Assembly (NCBI RefSeq): GCF_900108065.1 | Contig: NZ_FNVQ01000001.1 | Span: forward strand, 1 to 64,000 | Reading direction: 5' to 3' | Length of the DNA stretch: 64,000 nt | DNA from: Marinobacterium lutimaris | GTDB taxonomy: Bacteria > Pseudomonadota > Gammaproteobacteria > Pseudomonadales > Balneatricaceae | In this document: positions 24,808 through 33,417 of the stretch, one piece after another | Numbering within the stretch: position 1 is the stretch's first letter | Layout of the letters: every line of letters starts with the position of its first letter | Notes under the pieces: generated by a model | Database searches by the model: none | What the model was told of the DNA's origin: nothing | The model's input: the letters and a program-made list of their open reading frames with translations, nothing else | Made by a program: the position numbers and the translations under genes

Positions 24808-25638
24808 ATGCTCGCGCGGATTGACTGGGGCTGGCGCTGGCTCGGGACTGCGTTCAGCTTTCTGCTGTTTGGTATTGGTGGCGTCTTCTTAAGCCTGGTG
24901 GTTTTCCCGTTGCTGCGTTTGATTCCCGGCAGTTCGGAGAAGCGTCAGCGGCGCGCGAAAAAAGTAGTTCACCGCACCTTCCTGTTCTATATCCGGCTGA
25001 TGCGTTTCCTCGGCGTGCTGAGTTATCGGACGGAAAACCTGGAAGCACTGAAGGGTGCGAGGCTGGTGCTGGCGAATCATCCCTCATTGCTGGATGTGGT
25101 TTTTCTTATCGCCTTAATCCCCAATGCCAACTGTGTGGTTAAGGGGCGCCTGTTGCGTCACATCTGGACCCGAGGGCCGATTATGCAGGCGGGATATATC
25201 CTTAATCATGATCAGGAGGATGTGATCGAACAGGCCAACCGCGCCATGGCGCGCGGCGACACTCTGATCGTTTTCCCCGAAGGTACAAGAACCCAGCCTG
25301 GCGAGCCCCTGGCGCTGCGCCGCGGGGCCTCCCAGGTTGCTGTGCGCTGCAACACCGATATCACCCCGGTTATTATTCACTGCGCGCCAACCACGCTGAC
25401 CAAGCAGGATCGCTGGTACCAGGTGCCTCGATCCCGGGTTCGTTTTCAGATCAGTGTAAAACCGCTAATCCCTGTTGCGCCGTTTGTAGAAAATACGGTG
25501 GCGTCACGCGCGGCGCGCTCACTGACAAGACATTTAACTGAATATTTCAATCAAGAGGTTTCGCTCCATGAGCAGTCTGCACCTGGAACTCAAAAAAATG
25601 ATTATCGACGTGCTGGATCTGGAGGATATAACGCCTGA
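24808..25638 (+). CDS. APE acyltransferase (PlsC-like, 1-acylglycerol-phosphate type)
   Basis: This LPLAT enzyme of about 276 residues has one N-terminal membrane helix (about 10-35). The catalytic motif LANHPSLLDVVF (HX4D) and FPEGTRTQPG provide acyl transfer and phosphate contacts. In APE clusters such enzymes are thought to link the polyene to a lipid anchor. The ATG at 24808 follows the previous stop by 1 bp; TTG/GTG starts at 24796/24799 are possible. The C-terminal 24 codons overlap the next ACP gene by 71 bp in another frame, so the tail may be non-essential. Confidence 0.86.
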   Translation: MLARIDWGWRWLGTAFSFLLFGIGGVFLSLVVFPLLRLIPGSSEKRQRRAKKVVHRTFLFYIRLMRFLGVLSYRTENLEALKGARLVLANHPSLLDVVFLIALIPNANCVVKGRLLRHIWTRGPIMQAGYILNHDQEDVIEQANRAMARGDTLIVFPEGTRTQPGEPLALRRGASQVAVRCNTDITPVIIHCAPTTLTKQDRWYQVPRSRVRFQISVKPLIPVAPFVENTVASRAARSLTRHLTEYFNQEVSLHEQSAPGTQKNDYRRAGSGGYNA

Positions 25639-25840
25639 CGAGATCGTCGATGCAGATCCGCTGTTTGGTGAAGGCTTGGGACTGGATTCCATTGATGCAC
25701 TGGAGCTTGGCTTAGCAATTCAAAAGCGTTACGGCGTTAAGTTAAATGCCGATTCCGAGGACACTCGAAAGCACTTTGCCAGCGTCAATGCACTGGCTGA
25801 ACTGGTTGCGGCTGAAGGAACCCTGAGCGGGGAGAAGTAA
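25568..25840 (+). CDS. apeE: Acyl carrier protein 1 of the APE cluster
   Basis: This 90-residue acidic ACP has the phosphopantetheine Ser at 41 in GLGLDSIDALEL. The four-helix layout is normal. It carries growing acyl chains for the polyene synthase. It starts inside the acyltransferase gene and its stop overlaps the second ACP start by one base, so the ratio of the two ACPs may be set by coupling. Which of the pair corresponds to ApeE or ApeF is taken from order only. Confidence 0.85.
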   Translation: MSSLHLELKKMIIDVLDLEDITPDEIVDADPLFGEGLGLDSIDALELGLAIQKRYGVKLNADSEDTRKHFASVNALAELVAAEGTLSGEK

Positions 25841-26100
25841 TGAAGAGCACTGAAGAAATCTATGAGCGTATCCGCAATATCCTGGTGGAGCTTTTCGAGG
25901 TGGATGCCGCAGAGGTAAAACCCGAAGCCAACCTTTATCAGGATCTGGATATCGACAGTATCGATGCGGTCGATCTGATTGTTGAGTTGAAAAAGATCAC
26001 CGGCAAACGGATTCAGCCCGAGGACTTCAAGTCCGTGCGCACAGTGCAGGACGTAGTTGTCGAGGTCGATAAGCTGGTTAACGGAGACGCGGTCGCCTAA
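25840..26100 (+). CDS. apeF: Acyl carrier protein 2 of the APE cluster
   Basis: This 86-residue ACP has Ser40 in DLDIDSIDAVDL as modification site. The sequence is clearly different from ACP 1 (helix II VDLIVELKKITGK versus LELGLAIQKRYGV), which suggests that one loads the aryl starter and the other carries extension. It ends directly before the ATG of the membrane protein with no gap. Confidence 0.85.
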   Translation: MKSTEEIYERIRNILVELFEVDAAEVKPEANLYQDLDIDSIDAVDLIVELKKITGKRIQPEDFKSVRTVQDVVVEVDKLVNGDAVA

Positions 26101-26640
26101 ATGGGCAAAGTGTTGTTGGTACTGCTGTCGGTGCTTTACCCGGCGCTGGTCTATTTCCTTATCGACCGGGTGCAGCCGGGCTGGTTTTTATCGCTGATGT
26201 TCGGCCTTCTGCTCTGGCGTGCCATTGCCAGCAGACAGCCGGCTGAGCGTTGGACATTGGTGGCAGCAACCCTGCTGCTGGCGGTGCTCTCGTTGATCCT
26301 GCCTGCAGAGCAGAGCATGAAGCTATACCCGGTGCTGATGAGCCTGGCGATGCTGTTGCTGTTTGGGTCGAGCCTTATCAAGGGACCCACATTGGTTGAA
26401 CGCATCGCTCGCCTGAAAGAGCCGGATCTTCCGCCCGAGGGGGTCAGATATACGCGTCAGGTTACGCGGGTATGGACCGTCTTTTTCGCGGCGAATGCGA
26501 CCATTGCCATGGCGACGGTGTTATCCAACGACGATCAGCTTTGGGCGTTATACAACGGCCTTATTTCGTATCTATTGGTGGGTATGCTGATGCTGGGCGA
26601 ATTGTTGGTCCGGCGTTGGGTCAGGGAGAAACAGGGATGA
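26101..26640 (+). CDS. APE-cluster integral membrane protein
   Basis: This 179-residue protein has five or six hydrophobic helices and opens MGKVLLVLLSVLYPALVYFL. It contains LKEPDLPPEGVRYTRQVTRV between helices 3 and 4, a conserved feature of the COG4648-type membrane proteins found in APE and flexirubin clusters. The function is unknown; a scaffold for the synthase or a role in precursor flip has been suggested only by context. It overlaps the ligase gene by 4 bp. Confidence 0.75.
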   Translation: MGKVLLVLLSVLYPALVYFLIDRVQPGWFLSLMFGLLLWRAIASRQPAERWTLVAATLLLAVLSLILPAEQSMKLYPVLMSLAMLLLFGSSLIKGPTLVERIARLKEPDLPPEGVRYTRQVTRVWTVFFAANATIAMATVLSNDDQLWALYNGLISYLLVGMLMLGELLVRRWVREKQG

Positions 26641-28007
26641 GTAAAGCGGAGCTGGCCAATGACTGGATTGCCGCACTGTTGGATAGGGATAGCGACGACG
26701 TTATCGCGGTAGACCGGGGTGTACCGTTTAAACGTGCCCAGTTTAATGACCTGGTCGATACCTGGTGTCGCGTGGTACAGCAGCAACCCTCCGGCAAAAC
26801 CTGGGTGTTGTACAACCTGGACCCGGTGGAGTTTTCGGCACAGCTGCTCGCGCTCTGGTTCAGCGGGAAAACCGCCTGTATTCCCGGCGACAACCTCGTG
26901 GGCACTCAGCAGCGTCTGGCACCGCGAGTCAGCGGCGCGCTGGGGGATTGGGAAGAAGCCCTTTCGTTTGATTCGGCAGCGGCCGAGGCAGCGTGCTCCT
27001 ATCAGCTCCCGGCCCCGGATGATGTGGTGATCGAGGTCTATACCTCCGGTTCGACCGGGGAGCCCCAGGCGATCACCAAAACGTTGGCGCAACTGACGGC
27101 TGAGCTGAAGGCCCATGCCGGTATCTGGCCGTACCGGCCCGACGAAGTGGTTGTGTCCACCGTCAGCCATCAGCATATCTACGGTCTGCTGTTCCGTATT
27201 CTGCGGCCACTCTACGATGGCGCCCCCTTTGAGAGGCGGCTGTGCCATTTCATGGAGGATCTGCAGCGCGTTGCAGGGGAGTACCGCGCCCATGTACTGG
27301 TGAGCAGTCCCTCCCATCTGCAGCGTCTGCCTGAGTCCGAAGCGTTCAGCCTGCTGGCCGCGAGCTGCCGGCGTATCTTTTCCTCGGCGGCGCCTTTGGC
27401 GGCTAAAGCCAGCCTGGCGGTACAGGCCCGATTGAAAACCGACGTTATCGAGATCTACGGCAGCTCCGAAACCGGTGGTATCGCCTGGCGAGTGCAGGAC
27501 GATTCTGGGGATGCTCCCTGGATACCGTTACCGGGAATACAGGTACGTGCCAGCGAGGAGGGGGTGCTTGAACTCTCATCCGGACATCTGCCCAGTATGG
27601 ACTGGGATACCCTGGCCGATCGAATCGAGTGCGGGGAAGGCGGCGTTTTCCGCCTGAGAGGCCGTGCCGACCGTATCGTCAAGGTCGAGGGGAAACGGGT
27701 GTCGCTCACGGCGATGGAAGCATTCTTGGAAGCTGTCCCAGGGATCGACAAAGTAAGAGCAACGGTACTGCAAAAGGGGCGTGAGGAACTTGGCATTGTG
27801 CTGGAGCTGACCGATGCCGGGCAGGATGACTATCAGCGTCAGGGACGGCAGGAATTTATCAACGGGCTTAAACGTCTGTTGAGCGATAACTTTGAAGCGG
27901 TTGTGATTCCACGTCGCTGGCGGGTGGTGGATGAGCTGCCCTGGAACCGCCAGGGCAAAGTCACCCAGCAGGCGCTGCAGGAGCTGTTTAATGACAAGCC
28001 GGAATGA
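26637..28007 (+). CDS. apeH: APE adenylating acyl-ACP/CoA ligase
   Basis: This 456-residue ANL enzyme has VYTSGSTGEPQAITKT as phosphate loop (about 137-152), EIYGSSETGGIAW as A5, and the C-terminal hinge/lysine region DRIVKVEGKRVSL with a final LPWNRQGKVTQ. It should activate 4-hydroxybenzoate or a hydroxycinnamate and load it on an ACP as polyene starter. It is shorter than typical 500+ residue ligases but complete in motifs. The ATG at 26637 sits in the membrane-protein stop (ATGA) and is preceded by AGGGAG. It overlaps the dehydratase gene by 17 bp. Confidence 0.85.
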   Translation: MSKAELANDWIAALLDRDSDDVIAVDRGVPFKRAQFNDLVDTWCRVVQQQPSGKTWVLYNLDPVEFSAQLLALWFSGKTACIPGDNLVGTQQRLAPRVSGALGDWEEALSFDSAAAEAACSYQLPAPDDVVIEVYTSGSTGEPQAITKTLAQLTAELKAHAGIWPYRPDEVVVSTVSHQHIYGLLFRILRPLYDGAPFERRLCHFMEDLQRVAGEYRAHVLVSSPSHLQRLPESEAFSLLAASCRRIFSSAAPLAAKASLAVQARLKTDVIEIYGSSETGGIAWRVQDDSGDAPWIPLPGIQVRASEEGVLELSSGHLPSMDWDTLADRIECGEGGVFRLRGRADRIVKVEGKRVSLTAMEAFLEAVPGIDKVRATVLQKGREELGIVLELTDAGQDDYQRQGRQEFINGLKRLLSDNFEAVVIPRRWRVVDELPWNRQGKVTQQALQELFNDKPE

Positions 28008-28392
28008 GCAGGCTTTGGGAAACGAAGCCCAGATTGAAACGGGCACCGTAGAACGCCCGGAACTGCTGGCTATTGAACCGCAGGATCAAGGGGTAAGGCT
28101 GCGTATTCGGCTGCCTGAGGAACTGATCTATTTTGACGGTCATTTTGATGCGGTTCCTATCTTGCCGGGTGTGGTCCAGTTGCACTGGGCGCACCAGCTT
28201 GCTTGTGAACATCTGGTTCAGCTGGAACAGTTTTCAGGCATGGAGCGGGTCAAGTTTCAGAGCCTTGCCCGCCCTGGCGATGAACTGAATCTGCAGCTTG
28301 CCTACGACCCCGAGCGCGCGCGTTTGAGCTTTAGCTACAGCGATGGCGATATCCAGTACTCCTCCGGCAGACTCTGTTATGCAAAAGGGTAA
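27991..28392 (+). CDS. apeI: ApeI-family 3-hydroxyacyl-ACP dehydratase
   Basis: This 133-residue hotdog protein has YFDGHFDAVPILPGVVQLHWA, in which His and the later Gln/Trp form the ApeI-type active site. It dehydrates 3-hydroxyacyl-ACP to the trans-enoyl product and so makes the conjugated double bonds. In E. coli ApeI works with ApeP, whose homologue is encoded at 36371. The start at 27991 overlaps the ligase stop by 17 bp. Confidence 0.88.
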   Translation: MTSRNEQALGNEAQIETGTVERPELLAIEPQDQGVRLRIRLPEELIYFDGHFDAVPILPGVVQLHWAHQLACEHLVQLEQFSGMERVKFQSLARPGDELNLQLAYDPERARLSFSYSDGDIQYSSGRLCYAKG

Positions 28393-28393
28393 A

Positions 28394-29134
28394 ATGCGTT
28401 TCGCGATATTGATTCCCGTCTACGACCATGAGGAGGCGATCGGGCCGACGCTGCGTTCGGTACTCGCATTCGGTTATCCGGTGCTGCTGGTCGATGATGG
28501 CTCAGACGCGCCTTGTCGGGACGTGCTGCAGGCGCTGGAGCGGGAGCACCGCGCGCAGGTATCCCTGTTGCGGCTCGAGCAGAACAGTGGCAAGGGCGCT
28601 GCGGTTAAAGCGGGTCTGACGGCGCTGGAATCTCAAGGTTTCACCCACGCGGTGCAGGTGGATGCGGATGGCCAGCACGATATCGAGCGACTGCCCAACC
28701 TGGTCTCCAGTGCAGAGCAGTCGCCCGAGGCGTTGATTACCGGATACCCGGAATATGATGACAGTGTTCCCCGTAGCCGTTACCTGGCCCGCTACCTGAC
28801 CCATGTATGGGTCTGGATCAACACACTGTCACTGCAGATCAAGGACTCCATGTGCGGCTTTCGGGTCTATCCAGTCGCTCAGGTGAACCTTGTACTCGAC
28901 GGGGCGAATACGGGCGATCGGATGGAGTTCGATACTCAGGTACTGGTGCACTGGTGCTGGTCTGCGCGACCTATTATTAATGAACCGGTCAGAGTTCACT
29001 ATCCGCTCGATGGCGTCTCTCACTTTCGCCTGTTTCGCGACAACGTGCTGATATCGGCCATGCATGCCCGGCTCTTCTTCGGGATGCTGTGGCGCCTGCC
29101 GCGTTTGCTGGGCAGGAGACTCGCTGGTGGATAA
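28394..29134 (+). CDS. APE glycosyltransferase family 2
   Basis: This GT2 protein of about 246 residues opens MRFAILIPVYDHEEAIGPTL. It has VDDGSDAP and QVDADGQHD (the DXD motif) and the EPVRVHYPLDGVSHF segment of dolichol-phosphate-mannose-synthase-like enzymes. It may add a sugar or phosphate-linked group to the polyene anchor. I prefer the ATG at 28394, which has AAAAGGG directly upstream, over 28379. In several APE clusters the glycosyltransferase and acyltransferase are one polypeptide; here they are separate, overlapping genes. Confidence 0.85.
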   Translation: MRFAILIPVYDHEEAIGPTLRSVLAFGYPVLLVDDGSDAPCRDVLQALEREHRAQVSLLRLEQNSGKGAAVKAGLTALESQGFTHAVQVDADGQHDIERLPNLVSSAEQSPEALITGYPEYDDSVPRSRYLARYLTHVWVWINTLSLQIKDSMCGFRVYPVAQVNLVLDGANTGDRMEFDTQVLVHWCWSARPIINEPVRVHYPLDGVSHFRLFRDNVLISAMHARLFFGMLWRLPRLLGRRLAGG

Positions 29135-30107
29135 GCGCTCGCATTGGGCCAGCATCAATGAGTCCGGAACGCTGCTCGGTATGAAAATTCTGCTCGGCAT
29201 CTATAGGCTGTTCGGGCGAACCGCCTTTCGTGTCGTGCTATGGCCGTTGATGGTTTATTACTACCTCAGCCGCTCTGTTGCGCGCGGAGCGTCCGGGGAA
29301 TATCTGCAACGGATGCGCGCTCAGGTGCCAGAGCAGCTGCCAGCGAAGCTGGCGGGCCTGAGGCACTTCGTTACTTTTGGCGAGTCGATACTCGACAAGT
29401 TCCTCGTCTGGATGGGGCGCATAAGCCGTGAGGATGTGAGCTTCGAAGACGAAGCGGCGATCAGCCAGCTTGATAAAAGCAGACAGGGTGGGCTAATCGT
29501 TGTATCCCACCTCGGTAACATCGAAATCTGTCGCGCGTTGGCTTATCACCTGCCCGATATCCGCCTGACAATTCTGGTGCATACGCGTCATGCCGCCAAA
29601 TTCAACGCATTGCTGGCCAAGATGGCGCCGGAAGCGCCCATCGATTTGATGCAGGTAACCGAAATGACTCCGGCCACGGCGATGCTGCTCTCAGAGCGGG
29701 TCGAAGCGGGGGAGTATGTGGTGATTGCCGGAGACCGTACTCCAGTGAACGGAGAGGAGCGGGTATCCCGAGTGAATTTCCTTGGCGCGCAGGCGCCTTT
29801 CCCGCAGGGGCCGTTTATTCTGGCCAGCCTGCTGCGTTGCCCCGTGTTTCTGATGTTTTGTTTGAAACAGAAAGAGGGGTATCGAATCTATCTCGAGCCT
29901 TTCGCCGACCGGGTTGAGCTGCCGCGTAAAAGCCGTCAGCAGGCGCTGGACACCTGTGTCCAGCAGTTCGCGACCCGGCTTGAGCATTACGCAATGAAAG
30001 CCCCTTTGCAGTGGTTTAACTTCTTCCCGTTTTGGGGTGAGCAGCCGGTCAGGTCCGACGCCGGGCCGGAAATGGATGAGAGCAATGGATTCGGCCATAA
30101 GTCGTGA
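29127..30107 (+). CDS. APE LPLAT-superfamily (LpxL-like) acyltransferase
   Basis: This protein of about 326 residues opens with GTG inside the glycosyltransferase stop. AGGAGA lies 8 bp upstream. The N-terminus HWASINESGTLLGMKILLGI is the hallmark of this acyltransferase group. ISHLGN-type HX4E/D chemistry is seen in VVSHLGNIEICRAL, and VIAGDRTPVNGE follows. It probably acylates the lipid or sugar anchor of the polyene at the inner membrane. Length is slightly above the common 310. Confidence 0.84.
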   Translation: MDKRSHWASINESGTLLGMKILLGIYRLFGRTAFRVVLWPLMVYYYLSRSVARGASGEYLQRMRAQVPEQLPAKLAGLRHFVTFGESILDKFLVWMGRISREDVSFEDEAAISQLDKSRQGGLIVVSHLGNIEICRALAYHLPDIRLTILVHTRHAAKFNALLAKMAPEAPIDLMQVTEMTPATAMLLSERVEAGEYVVIAGDRTPVNGEERVSRVNFLGAQAPFPQGPFILASLLRCPVFLMFCLKQKEGYRIYLEPFADRVELPRKSRQQALDTCVQQFATRLEHYAMKAPLQWFNFFPFWGEQPVRSDAGPEMDESNGFGHKS

Positions 30108-30161
30108 CCAACTATCTCTGCCGGTTGACCGCCGAGATACTGCAGTACGGAGAACCTCCCC

Positions 30162-30569
30162 ATGATTAGCAAAACGGTCGAGATCGAGATCCCCTTTCAT
30201 GATGTGGACATGATGGAGGTGGCCTGGCATGGCCACTATGTCCGTTATCTGGAAATCGCCCGCTGTGCGTTGCTCGATAGCATCGATTACAACTATCCGC
30301 AGATGAAAGCGTCCGGCTACGCCTGGCCCGTGATCGATCTGCATATCCGCTACGCCAAGCCGCTGAGGTTCCAGCAGGTTATCAAGGTGGAGGCGAAACT
30401 GGTTGAGTGGGAAAACCGCCTTAAGGTCGCTTACACCCTTCGTGATAGCGCGACGGGCGAGCGCCTGACTCGGGGGCATACCGTTCAGGTTGCTGTCGAA
30501 CTTGAGAGCGGGGAGATGCAGTACGTGTCGCCGCCCGTACTGTTTGAACGCCTGGGAGTGACGCCTTGA
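30162..30569 (+). CDS. apeK: APE 4HBT-family thioesterase
   Basis: This 135-residue hotdog thioesterase has IPFHDVDMMEVAWHGHYVRY with the Asp/His expected for YbgC-like enzymes. It probably releases the mature polyene or edits stalled ACP chains. A 54-bp gap before it is the longest within the rightward cluster core. Its stop overlaps the next start. Confidence 0.83.
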   Translation: MISKTVEIEIPFHDVDMMEVAWHGHYVRYLEIARCALLDSIDYNYPQMKASGYAWPVIDLHIRYAKPLRFQQVIKVEAKLVEWENRLKVAYTLRDSATGERLTRGHTVQVAVELESGEMQYVSPPVLFERLGVTP

Positions 30570-31111
30570 AACGTTTTCTGCTGATCTGCCTGCTGCTCTG
30601 CCTGCCCTCACTCTCCCATGCATTGGATTTTGAAGAGCTGGGGGAGTACGCCGAGTCCCCTGAGACTCTTAAAGGGGAGTTTACCCAGACCCGTTTTCTG
30701 AAGTCCCTGGATGCCTCGATCACCTCAACTGGCACTTTCAGCTACGAGAAAGGCGGGGAGATCCGCTGGACCACGCTGGAGCCGTTGGCGTCGGAATTGA
30801 TTCTGACGCCTGAGGGTATTCACAGCGATGACGGCAGCCTGCCGGAAGATAAAACGCCGGTTATGAAGATGATCAGTGATATCTTCTTTGCGCTGTTAAG
30901 TGCGGACTGGGAAGCGCTGGAACAGCATTTTCGCATCGAGGGCGAGCTGGTTGATAACCGCTGGCAGGTGGTGCTGTTTCCGCGGGAAGAAACGTTGGCT
31001 TCTGCGATACAGCAAATCGATCTGGCTGGCGGGCGCTACCTGACAGCAATGGACCTGCATGAGGCCGGCGGCGACGTGGTGCATATTGAGCTGAGTGATC
31101 TGCAGCCGTGA
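30566..31111 (+). CDS. LolA-like outer-membrane lipoprotein carrier of the APE cluster
   Basis: This 181-residue periplasmic protein starts with TTG at 30566 (GGGAG upstream) and has a signal peptide MKRFLLICLLLCLPSLSHA. The domain LKGEFTQTRFLKSLDASITSTGTF has the LolA beta-sheet pattern. By analogy with LolA it may ferry a lipid-linked polyene across the periplasm. It overlaps the MMPL exporter gene, which is its likely inner-membrane partner, with the DUF3261 lipoprotein at 34652 as possible acceptor. Confidence 0.85.
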   Translation: MKRFLLICLLLCLPSLSHALDFEELGEYAESPETLKGEFTQTRFLKSLDASITSTGTFSYEKGGEIRWTTLEPLASELILTPEGIHSDDGSLPEDKTPVMKMISDIFFALLSADWEALEQHFRIEGELVDNRWQVVLFPREETLASAIQQIDLAGGRYLTAMDLHEAGGDVVHIELSDLQP

Positions 31112-33417
31112 TAAAAGGTTGGACTCGCGCTGCGGCACTTGGCTGGGCACTGGTACTGGTTTCTGTCTGCCTGCTGGCCTGGCAGCAACGCCAGGCGGTC
31201 GATACGAGCATTCTCTCACTGCTGCCCCATTTCGATGCCAAGCCCGCGCGCGAAAAAGCGCTGCAGCGCCTTGATGAGGATTACTCCTCACGTCTGCTTC
31301 TGCTGGTACAGCATGAGCAGGCGGACCGTGCACGGGATGCAGTGGACCGGATCGTGCGTCGGCTGCAGAACCAGCCGCGTATCGCCTCTGTTGACTGGCA
31401 GATCGATGCGCGTCGGCTGGGGCAGGTGAACTCCTTTTACACACCCTGGCGCTACCAGGTCCTGGCGCAGTCAGTTCGCGAAAGGCTGGACCGGGGAGAA
31501 GAGGCTGAGCTGGTACAGGCGGGGCTGAGGCGTCTACTCAGTCCGATGGGGGCGGGCGGTATCGATCCGGTCGCCGATCCATTTGCGTTGCTGCCCCAGT
31601 ACCTGGCCGGGCTAAGTAACGATACCGTGGTGGCTGATCGCGGCTTGATGCGGCTCAGTTCCAAGGAAATACCCACTTACCTGATATCGGCCCGACTGGA
31701 TGGCGATCCGTTTGAGCTCGGTCTGCAGCAGTCCCTGGTCCCTGAACTGCAGCAGATGCGCAGTGAGTTGTCGGCGCAGGGTGGGCGCTTGCTGATATCC
31801 GGTGTTGTTCTGCATGCTGCCGAGGGGGCTAAGCAGGCACGGTCGGAGATTTCGACCATCGGTCTGGTTTCGGTAATCGGTGTGGTTTTGCTGGTGCTGC
31901 TGGCGTTTCGCCGGATCAGCGCACCTGTTGTCGTTCTGGTACCGGTGGCGGCGGGCTGCCTGTTCGCCGCCGCCATCACTTCATTGATCTTTGGCCGACT
32001 GCATCTTGTGACCCTGGCTTTCGGAGCCGGGCTGGTAGGCGTATCGGTGGATTACGCGCTGCACTACATGGCTGCGCGGGAAGCCGCAGGCAGGGCGTCG
32101 GTGCTACCCAGGATAATTGCCGGGCTGGCGCTCGGCGGGGTCTCAAGCCTGCTGGCCTATGGCGCTCAGGCGCTGGCGCCCTTTCCAGGGTTGCGGCAGA
32201 TGGCCTGTTTCGCGGTGGCGGGTCTTACCGGAGCCTGGCTGGCGGTGGTGCTTTGGTTCCCGGTGCTGTTGAAGCCAGCACAAGGCAGCGATCTTGCGGC
32301 TGCCGCGCGGCTGGTTGACCTGGTTAACCGTATCCCTCGTCTGACTGCCGGGTCGGCTGCCTTCTGTACCGCATTTCTGTTGTTGGTTGGTGCTGTGCTG
32401 CTGGTTACGGGCACTGCCAGGGATGATCTGCGTCTGCTGCAGACCTCGTCTGAGCAGTTGCTGGACGAGGACCAGGAAGTGCGCGAGATACTCAGTCTTA
32501 ATAGCAGCTACCGTTTCTTCATCGTGACGGCGGAGAATGCCGAGTCACTGCTGCAGCGGGAAGAGCGAATCAAGGCTTCGCTGAGTCCGCTGGCGGATGC
32601 GCAGCCGGGCTTTAAATATTCCGCATTAAGTGACTGGGTGCCCTCGCAACAACGGCAGCAGGCAAACCTTGACCGGGTCAGAGGTCTTTATAGCCATCAG
32701 TTGCCATCCTTTTTTGATCGTATCGGGCTGTCACAGCTACAGGCGCCTGCTGAGCAGGCATTGGCATCCGCGGCAGGGGATTACCTCAAGCTTGATGACT
32801 GGCTGCAATCACTGCTGGCGGATGCTGCCTCCGGTCTCTGGCTTGGAGGTGTGGACCAGGGTGTGGCCAGCATGATTCGTCTCTCCGGCAGCGACAGACT
32901 CGACGGCGAGGCCCTGGCATATATCGCCAACGGCGTTGAGGGTGTGTTCTATGTGGACCGGGTAGCCGACATTTCCGGCTTGCTTGGCAGCTATCGAGAG
33001 CAGATCAGTTACTGGGTTGCGGCCGCTTATCTGCTGGTGCTGGGAGCTTTGGCGTTGCGTTATCGCCGGGCAGGCTGGCGTGTAATCGCGCCGCCTCTGC
33101 TTGCTGGTCTGCTGGTTGCGGGCATATTGAGCCATCTGGGTGGCGGTTTGAACCTGTTCAACCTGCTGGGCTTGCTTCTGGTGCTCGGGGTCGGTCTGGA
33201 CATGGGGATTTTTCTCGCCGAAGGGAAAGGCGATTCCCACACCTGGCTTGCCGTCACCCTATCGATGCTGACCTCGCTGTTAGCCTTTGGTTTATTGGCG
33301 TTTAGCGCCACACCTTTACTTCATCACTTTGGCCTGACCGTGTTACTGGGCCTTGTTTTTGTCTGGTTCTTGACCGCCATTATGCGACAGGAAAACCCCT
33401 TAAAGGAGCTTGGGTAG
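31108..33417 (+). CDS. MMPL/RND-type exporter of the APE cluster
   Basis: This 769-residue membrane protein has two six-helix halves and large periplasmic loops (about 40-240 and 420-620). The first half contains GRLHLVTLAFGAGLVGVSVD and YALHYMAAREA, which is typical of HAE2/MMPL permeases. It starts with GTG overlapping the LolA-like gene. It should extract the lipid-linked polyene from the inner membrane and hand it to the LolA-like carrier. The second half lacks the acidic DY pair of many MMPL proteins (GVGLDMGIFLAEG is present). Confidence 0.88.
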   Translation: MIKGWTRAAALGWALVLVSVCLLAWQQRQAVDTSILSLLPHFDAKPAREKALQRLDEDYSSRLLLLVQHEQADRARDAVDRIVRRLQNQPRIASVDWQIDARRLGQVNSFYTPWRYQVLAQSVRERLDRGEEAELVQAGLRRLLSPMGAGGIDPVADPFALLPQYLAGLSNDTVVADRGLMRLSSKEIPTYLISARLDGDPFELGLQQSLVPELQQMRSELSAQGGRLLISGVVLHAAEGAKQARSEISTIGLVSVIGVVLLVLLAFRRISAPVVVLVPVAAGCLFAAAITSLIFGRLHLVTLAFGAGLVGVSVDYALHYMAAREAAGRASVLPRIIAGLALGGVSSLLAYGAQALAPFPGLRQMACFAVAGLTGAWLAVVLWFPVLLKPAQGSDLAAAARLVDLVNRIPRLTAGSAAFCTAFLLLVGAVLLVTGTARDDLRLLQTSSEQLLDEDQEVREILSLNSSYRFFIVTAENAESLLQREERIKASLSPLADAQPGFKYSALSDWVPSQQRQQANLDRVRGLYSHQLPSFFDRIGLSQLQAPAEQALASAAGDYLKLDDWLQSLLADAASGLWLGGVDQGVASMIRLSGSDRLDGEALAYIANGVEGVFYVDRVADISGLLGSYREQISYWVAAAYLLVLGALALRYRRAGWRVIAPPLLAGLLVAGILSHLGGGLNLFNLLGLLLVLGVGLDMGIFLAEGKGDSHTWLAVTLSMLTSLLAFGLLAFSATPLLHHFGLTVLLGLVFVWFLTAIMRQENPLKELG

